Source of the DNA: Rhipicephalus microplus
Taxonomy: Eukaryota > Arthropoda > Arachnida > Ixodida > Ixodidae
Assembly: GCF_043290135.1 (NCBI RefSeq)
Contig: NW_027464602.1
Location: forward strand, 3,782,001-3,846,000
Length of the DNA: 64,000 nt
Reading direction: 5' to 3'
Both the position numbers and the translations under genes were made by a program. Below, piece by piece: positions 56,544-64,000 of this stretch. The notes below the pieces were generated by a model. It saw nothing but the letters and a program-made list of their open reading frames with translations. It was not told the DNA's origin and ran no database searches. Within the stretch, counting starts at the first letter, position 1, and the number at the start of each line of letters is the position of its first letter.

Positions 56544-59500
56544 AAATAAAAAAAGCGCCGCACCACCACCGGGTGGGCTCGAACCTCCAACCTTTCGATT
56601 AACAGCCGATGGCGCTAGCCAATTGCCCCACGGAGACAGTCGTGCTCCACTCTCACCACCGTCAGAACATTTCTTCAGAGCTATCACCCCAAAGAAAAAA
56701 AAAACGCCGCACCACCACCGGTTTGGCTCGAACCTCCAACCTTTCGGATAACAGCCGATCGCGCTAGTCATTTGCGCCACGAAGACAGTCCTGCTCCACT
56801 CTCACCACCATCAGAACATATCTTCAAAGCTATTACCGCAAAGAAAAAATCAACACACCACTCCCGGGAGGGCTCAAAACTCCAACCTTTCGGTTAACAG
56901 CCGATCGCGCTAGCCCATTGCGCCACGGAGACAGTCTTGCTCCACTCTCACCACCATCAGAACATATCTTCAAAGCTATCAGCGCAAAGAAAAAAAAGCA
57001 CTGCACCACCACCGTGTGGGCTCGAACCTCCAACCTTTCGGTTAACAGCCGATCGCGCTATCCCATTGCGCCACGGAGACAGTCTTGCTCCACTCTCACC
57101 ACCATCAGGACATATCTTCAAAGCTATCAGCGCAAAGAAAAAAGCAAACACACCACTCCCGGGAGGGCTCGAAACTCCGACCTTTCGGTCATCAGCCGAT
57201 CGCGCTAGCCCATTGCGCCACGGAGACAGTCTTGCTCCCCTCTTACCACCATCAGAACATAACTTCAAAGCTATCAGCCCAAAGAAAAAAAAGCACCGCA
57301 CCACCAGCGGCTGGGCTCAAACCTCCAACTTTTCTGTTAACAGCCGATCGTGCTAGCAAATTGCGCCACGGAGACAGTCGTGCTCCACTCTGACCACCAT
57401 CAGAACATATCTTCAAAGCTATCCGCGCAAAGAAAAAAGCAAAACACCACTCCCGGGAGGGCTCGAACATCCAACTTTTCGGTTAGCAGCCGATCGCGCT
57501 GGCCAATCGCGCCACGGAGAAAGTCCTGCTCAACTTTCACCACAATTAGAACATATCTTCAAAGCTATCAGCCCAAAAAAAAAAGCGCCGCACCACCACC
57601 GGGTGGGCTCGAACCTCCAACTTTTCGGTTAACAGCCGATCGCGCTTGCCAATTGCGCCACGGGGACCGTCCTGCTCCACTCTCACCACCATCTGAACTT
57701 TTCTTCAGAGCTATCACCCCAAAGAAAAAAAAGCGCCGAACCACCACCGGTTGGGCTCGAACCTCCAACCTTTCGGTTAACAGCCGATCGCGCTAGCCAA
57801 TTGCCCCACGGAGACAGTCGCGCTCCACTCTCACCATCGTCAGAACATATCTTCAAAGCTATCAGCACAAAGAAAAAAAAGCGCCCCAGACAAACCGGGT
57901 GGGCTCGAACTTCCAAACTTTCGGTTAACAGCCGATCGCGCTAGCCAACTGCGCCAAGGAGACAGTCGTGCTCCACTCTCACCACCATCAGAACATATCT
58001 TCAAAGCTATCAGCGCAAAGAAAAAGCAACACACCACTCCAGGGATGGCTCGAAACTCCAACCTTTCGGTTAACAGCCGATCGCGCTAGCCAATGGCGCC
58101 ACGGAGACAGTCCTGCTCCACTCTTACCACCATTAGAACATATCTTCAAAGCTATCAGCCCAAAGAAAAAAAAGCGCCGCCCCACCAACGGGTGAGCTCG
58201 TACCTCGAACTTTCCGGTTAACAGCCAATCACGCTAGCCAATTGCGCCACGGAGACAGTCCTGCTCCACTCTCACCACCATCAGAACATATCTTCAAAGC
58301 TATCAGCCCAAAAAAAAGCTCCGCACCACCACCGGGTGGGCTCGAACCTCCAACTTTTCGGTTAACAGCCAATCACGCTAGCGAATTGCACCACGGAGAC
58401 AGTCCTGATCCACTCTCATCACCATTAAAACATATCTTCAAAGCTATCAGCCCAAAGAAAAAAAAGCGCCGCACCACCACCGGGTGGGCTCGAACCTCCA
58501 ACTTTTCGGTTAACAGCCGATCGCGCTTGCCAATTGCGCCACGGGGACCGTCCTGCTCCACTCTCACCACCATCAGATCTTTTCTTCAGAGCTATCACCC
58601 CAAAGAAAAAAAAAGCGCCGAACCACCACCGGTTGGGCTCGAACCTCCAACCTTTCGGTTAACAGCCGATCGCGCTAGCCAATTGCCCCACGGAGACACT
58701 CGCGCTCCACTCTCACCATCGTCAGAACATTTCTTCAGAGCTATCACCCCAAAAAAAAGCGCCGCACCACCACCGGTTCGGCTCGAACCTCCGACCTTTT
58801 GGTTAACAGCCCATCGCGCTAGCCAATTGCGCCATGGAGACAGTCCTGCACCACTCTCACCACCATCAGAACATATCTTCAAAGCTATCAGCCCAAAGAA
58901 AAAAAAAGCGCCGCACCACCACCGGGTGGGCTCGAACCTCCAACTTTTCAGGTAACAGCCGATCACGCTAGTCAATTGCGCCACGGAGACAGTCCTGCTT
59001 CACTCTCACCACCATCAGAACATATCTTCAAAGCTATCAGCACAAAGAAAAAAAAGCGCCCCAGACAAACCGGGTGGGCTCGAACTTCCAACCTTTCGGT
59101 TAACAGCCGATCGCGCTAGCCAACTGTGCCAAGGAGACAGTCGTGCTCCACTCTCACCACCATCAGAACATATCTTCAAAGCTATCAGCGCAAAGAAAAA
59201 AGCAACACACCACTCCAGGGATGGCTCGAAACTCCAACCTTTCGGTTAACAGCCGATCGCGCTAGCCAATTGCGCCACGGGGACCGTCCTGTTCCACTCT
59301 CACCACCATCAGAACTTTTCTTCAGAGCTATCACCCCAAAGAAAAAAAAGCGCCGAACCACCACCGGTTGGGCTCGAACCTCCAACCTTTCGGTTAACAG
59401 CCGATAACGCTAGCGAATTGCGGCACGGAGACAGTCCTGCTCCACTCTCACCACCATCAGAACATATCTTCAAAGCTATCAGCCCAAAGAAAAAAAAGCG

Positions 59501-60681
59501 CTGCACCACTACCGGGTGGGCTCGAACCTCCTACCTTACGGTTAACAGCCGATCGCGCTAGCCAATTGCCCCACGGAGACAGTCGTGCTCCACTCTCAGC
59601 ATCGTCAGAACATTTCTTCAGAGCTATCACCCCAAAGAAAAAAAAGCGCCGCACCACCACCGGTTGGGCTCGAACCTCCAACCTTTCGGTTAACAGCCGA
59701 TCGCGCTAGCCAATTGCGCCACGAAGACAGTCCTGCTGCACTCTCACCACCATCAGAACATATTTTAAAAGCTATTACCGCAAAGAAAAAAGCAACAAAC
59801 CACTCCTGGGAGGGCTCGAGACTCCAACCTTTCGGTTAACAGCCGATCGCGCTAGCCCATTGCGCAACGGAGGCAGTCTTGCTCCACTCTCACCATCATC
59901 AGAACATATCTTCAAAGCTATAAGCGTAAAGAAAAAAAAAGCGCTGCACCACCAACGGGTGGGCTCGAACCTCCAACCTTTCGGTTAACAGCCGATCGCG
60001 CTAGGCCATTGCGCCACGGAGACAGTCTTGCCCCACTCTCACCACCATCAGAACATATCTTCAAAGCTATCAGCGCAAAAAAAAAGCAACACACCACTCC
60101 CGGGAGGGCTCGAAACTCCAACTTTTCGGTTAACAGCCGATCGCGCTAGCCCATTGCGCCACGGAGGCAGTCTTGCTCCACTCTCACCATCATCAGAACA
60201 TATCTTCAAAGCTATAAGCGCAAAGAAAAAAAAAAGCGCTGCACCACCAACGGGTGGGCTCGAACCTCCAACCTTTCGGTTAACAGCCGATCGCGCTAGG
60301 CCATTGCGCCACGGAGACAGTCTTGCCCCACTCTCACCACCATCAGAACATATCTTCAAAGCTATCAGCGCAAAAAAAAGCAACACACCACTCCCGGGAG
60401 GGCTCGAAACTCCAACCTTTCGGTCAACAGCAGATCGCGCTAGCCCATTGCGCCACAGAGACAGTCTTGCTCCCCTCTCACCACCATCAGAACATAACTT
60501 CAAAGCTATCAGCCCAAGAAAAAAAAGCACCACACCAACACCGGGTGGGCTCGAACCTCCCACCTTTCGGTTAACAGCCGCTCGCGCTAGCCAATTGCGC
60601 CACGGAGACAGTCGTGCTCCACTCTCACCACCATCAGAACATATCTTCAAAGCTATCAGCGCAAAGAAAAAAGCAAAACAC

Positions 60682-60755
60682 CACTCCCGGGAGGGCTCGA
60701 ACCTCCAACTTTTCGGTTAACAGCCGATCGCGCTAGCCCATTGCGCCACGGAGGC
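60682..60755 (-). pseudogene. tRNA-Asn(GTT)-like monomer with the best cloverleaf seen
   Basis: Acceptor GCCTCCG with CGGGAGT (four Watson-Crick, two G-U, one C-A mismatch); D stem GCGC/GCGC; anticodon stem four of five pairs; loop CTGTTAA; T stem GGAGG/CCTCC fully paired; T loop TTCGAGC. The A box TGGCGCAATGGG and B box GGTTCGAGCCC fit consensus. A T4 and then a T6 run follow within about 20 nt. This is the copy type most likely to be called a tRNA by a covariance model, but A27-A43 is still mismatched. Confidence 0.7.
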
Positions 60756-63700
60756 AGTCTTGCTCCACTCTCACCATCATCAGAACATATCTTCAAAGCT
60801 ATCAGCCCAAAGAAAAAAAAGCACCGCACCACCACCGGGTGGGCTCGAACCTCCAACCTTTCGGTTAACAGCCGCTCGCGCTAGCCAATTGCGCCACGGA
60901 GACAGTCGTGCTCCACTCTCACCACCATCAGAACATATCTTCAAAGCTATCAGCGCAAAGAAAAAAGCAAAACACCACTCCCGGGAGGGCTCGAACCTCG
61001 AACTTTTCGGTTATCAGCCGATCGCGCTAGCCCATTGCGCCACGGAGGCAGTCTTGCTCCACTCTCACCATCATCAGAACATATCTTCAAAGCTATAAGC
61101 GCAAAGAAAAAAAAAGCGCTGCACCACCAACGGGTGGGCTCGAACCTCCAACCTTTCGGTTAACAGCCGATCGCGCTAGCCAATTGCGCCACGAAGACAG
61201 TCCTGATCCACTCTCACCACCATCAGAACATATTTTAAAAGCTATTACCGCAAAGAAAAAAGCAACAAACCACTCCTGGGAGGGCTCGAGACTCCAACCT
61301 TTCGGTTAACAGCCGATCGCGCTAGCCCATTGCGCCACGGAGGCAGTCTTGCTCCACTCTCACCATCATCAGAACATATCTTCAAAGCTATCAGCCCAAA
61401 GAAAAAAAAGCACCGCACCACCACCGGGTGGGCTCGAACCTCCAACCTTTCGGTTAACAGCCGCTCGCGCTAGCCAATTGCGCCACGGAGACAGTCGTGC
61501 TCCACTCTCACCACCATCAGAACATATCTTCAAAGCTATCAGCGCAAAGAAAAAAGCCAAACACCACTCCCGGGAGGGCTCGAACCTCCAACTTTTCGGT
61601 TAACAGCCGATTGCGCTGGCAAAATGCGCCACGGAGAAAACCTGCTCAACTCTCACCACAATTAGAACATATCTTCAAAGCTATCAGCCCAAAGAAAAAA
61701 AAACCGCCGCACCACCACCGGGTGGGCTCGAACCTCCAACTTTTCGGTTAACAGCCGATCGCGCTAGCCAATTGCGCACGGGGACCGTCCTGCTCCACTC
61801 TCACCACCGTCAGACCATTTCTTCAGATCTATCACCCCAAAGAAAAAAAAGCGCCGCACCACCACCGGGTGGGCTCGAACCTCCAACCTTTCGATTAACA
61901 GCCGATCGCGCTAGCCAATTGCCCCACGGAGACAGTCGTGCTCCACTCTCACCACCGTCAGAACATTTCTTCAGAGCTATCACCCCAAAGAAAAAAAAGC
62001 GCCGCACCACCACCGGTTGGGCTCGAACCTCCAACCTTTCGGTTAACAGCCGATCGCGCTAGTCATTTGCGCCACGAAGACAGTCCTGCTCCACTCTCAC
62101 CACCATCAGAACATATCTTCAAAGCTATTACCGCAAAGAAAAAAGCAACACACCACTCCCGGGAGGGCTCAAAACTCCAACCTTTCGGTTAACAGCCGAT
62201 CGCGCTAGCCCATTGCGCCACGGAGACAGTCTTGCTCCACTCTCACCACCATCAGAACATATCTTCAAAGCTATCAGCGCAAAGAAAAAAAAGCACTGCA
62301 CCACCACCGGGTGGGCTCGAACCTCCAACCTTTCGGTTAACAGCCGATCGCGCTATCCAATTGCGCCACGGAGACAGTCTTGCTCCACTCTCACCACCAT
62401 CAGGACATATCTTCAAAGCTATCAGCGCAAAGAAAAAAGCAAACACACCACTCCCGGGAGGGCTCGAAACTCCGACCTTTTGGTCATCAGCCGATCGCGC
62501 TAGCCCATTGCGCCACGGAGACAGTCTTGCTCCCCTCTTACCACCATCAGAACATAACTTCAAAGCTATCAGCCCAAAGAAAAAAAAGCACCGCACCACC
62601 AGCGGCTGGGCTCAAACCTCCAACCTTTCTGTTAACAGCCGATCGTGCTAGCAAATCGCGCCCGGAGACAGTCGTGCTCCACTCTGACCACCATCAGAAC
62701 ATATCTTCAAAGCTATCCGCGCAAAGAAAAAAGCAAAACACCACTCCCGGGAGGGCTCGAACATCCAACTTTTCGGTTAACAGCCGATCGCGCTGGCCAA
62801 TCGCGCCACGGAGAAAGTCCTGCTCAACTTTCACCACAATTAGAACATATCTTCAAAGCTATCAGCCCAAAGAAAAAAAAGCGCCGCACCACCACCGGTT
62901 GGGCTCGAACCTCCAACCTTTCGGTTAACAGCCGATCGCGCTAGCCAATTGCGCCACGAAGACAGTCCTGCTCCACTCTCACCACCATCAGAACATATTT
63001 TAAAAGCTATTACCGCAAAGAAAAAAGCAACAAACCACTCCTGGGAGGGCTCGAACATCCAACTTTTCGGTTAACAGCCGATCGCGCTGGCCAATCGCGC
63101 CACGGAGAAAGTCCTGCTCAACTTTCACCACAATTAGAACATATCTTCAAAGCTATCAGCCCAAAGAAAAAAAAGCGCCGCACCACCACCGGTTGGGCTC
63201 GAACCTCCAACCTTTCGGTTAACAGCCGATCGCGCTAGCCCATTGCGCCACGGAGGCAGTCTTGCTCCACTCTCACCATCATCAGAACATATCTTCAAAG
63301 CTATAAGCGCAAAGAAAAAAAAGCGCTGCACCACCAACGGGTGGGCTCGAACCTCCAACCTTTCGGTTAACAGCCGATCGCGCTAGACCATTGCGCCACG
63401 GAGACAGTCTTGCCCCACTCTCACCACCATCAGAACATATCTTCAAAGCTATCAGCGCAAAAAAAAGCAACACACCACTCCCGGGAGGGCTCGAAACTCC
63501 AACCTTTCGGTCAACAGCAGATCGCGCTAGCCCATTGCGCCACAGAGACAGTCTTGCTCCCCTCTCACCACCATCAGAACATAACTTCAAAGCTATCAGC
63601 CCAAAGAAAAAAAAGCACCACACCAACACCGGGTGGGCTCGAACCTCCCACCTTTCGGTTAACAGCCGCTCGCGCTAGCCAATTGCGCCACGGAGACAGT

Positions 63701-63769
63701 CGTGCTCCACTCTCACCACCATCAGAACATATCTTCAAAGCTATCAGCGCAAAGAAAAAAGCAAAACAC

Positions 63770-63843
63770 CACTCCCGGGAGGGCTCGAACCTCCAACTTT
63801 TCGGTTAACAGCCGATCGCGCTAGCCCATTGCGCCACGGAGGC
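63770..63843 (-). pseudogene. Second copy of the well-paired tRNA-Asn(GTT)-like monomer
   Basis: Same sequence and structure as 60682-60755, 3088 bp away (21 monomers), in a repeated block where 60020-60900 resembles 63110-63990. Confidence 0.7.
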
Positions 63844-64000
63844 AGTCTTGCTCCACTCTCACCATCATCAGAACATATCTTCAAAGCTATCAGCCCAAAG
63901 AAAAAAAAGCACCGCACCACCACCGGGTGGGCTCGAACCTCCAACCTTTCGGTTAACAGCCGCTCGCGCTAGCCAATTGCGCCACGGAGACAGTCGTGCT

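Larger units (their letters stand above)
56544..64000 (-). repeat. tRNA-Asn-derived tandem satellite, block C
   Basis: About 50 further monomers of the same family and orientation, running off the right edge, with no other gene. Its first 1.3 kb matches 45271-46560 closely, the same order with scattered differences, so the non-LTR element landed inside a block that had already been duplicated. From 60000 on, subtypes with CTCCCGGGAG and fully paired T stems are common. Confidence 0.93.

Noticed and set aside
1..64000. A CRISPR-like reading of the regular repeats
   Set aside because: Repeats are contiguous monomers without unique spacers, the unit is about 147 bp, and the context is eukaryotic retrotransposons.

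Overview
This is eukaryotic repeat-rich DNA, most likely from a metazoan and probably an arthropod. The best guess is a chelicerate such as a tick, but that rests on the general look of the two retrotransposons and is low confidence. No host single-copy protein gene, rRNA gene, bacterial operon or CRISPR array is recognisable.

About 53.5 kb of the 64 kb is one tandem satellite, in three blocks (1-18505, 24489-52037, 56544-64000). The monomer is about 147 bp (spacings of 144-150 bp were measured), which gives roughly 360 head-to-tail copies. Read on the minus strand, each monomer is a tRNA-Asn(GUU)-like sequence of about 74 nt with Pol III A- and B-box consensus matches. A T6-T9 run follows 10-20 nt downstream, and a spacer of about 60 bp completes the unit. 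Almost all copies have the same orientation. Recognisable monomer subtypes recur in the same order, giving higher-order repeats of 4, 12, 13, 14, 18, 19 and 21 monomers and a larger duplication of about 4-5 kb offset by about 7.1-7.5 kb.

Two retrotransposons interrupt the array, both on the plus strand and so opposite to the tRNA-like units. At 18506-24488 lies an apparently complete Ty3/Gypsy LTR element. Its 407-bp LTRs differ at one base, it is flanked by a 4-bp ATAT target-site duplication, and it carries a PBS, a polypurine tract, gag with a CCHC knuckle, and a pol frame encoding protease, RT, RNase H and integrase. Gag and pol are in -1 relation. A textbook G GGA AAC slippery heptamer lies directly before the gag stop, with an 8-bp stem-loop 5-6 nt further on. 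At 52038-56543 lies an apparently full-length CR1-like non-LTR element. It has a repeated 59-bp 5' segment with a TATA box 31 bp before the second copy, a PHD-finger/coiled-coil ORF1, an endonuclease-RT ORF2, 3'-UTR stem-loops and an (ATT)8 tail. It inserted without a target-site duplication into the T-run of a tRNA-like monomer. The empty-site sequence survives in a paralogous monomer near 45270.

The most interesting signal is the satellite itself: hundreds of tandem tRNA-Asn-derived units that kept Pol III promoter and terminator sequences while their cloverleaf pairing partly decayed and a few anticodons drifted. The many short-to-medium open frames across the array are by-products of a monomer length close to a multiple of three and are not annotated as genes.
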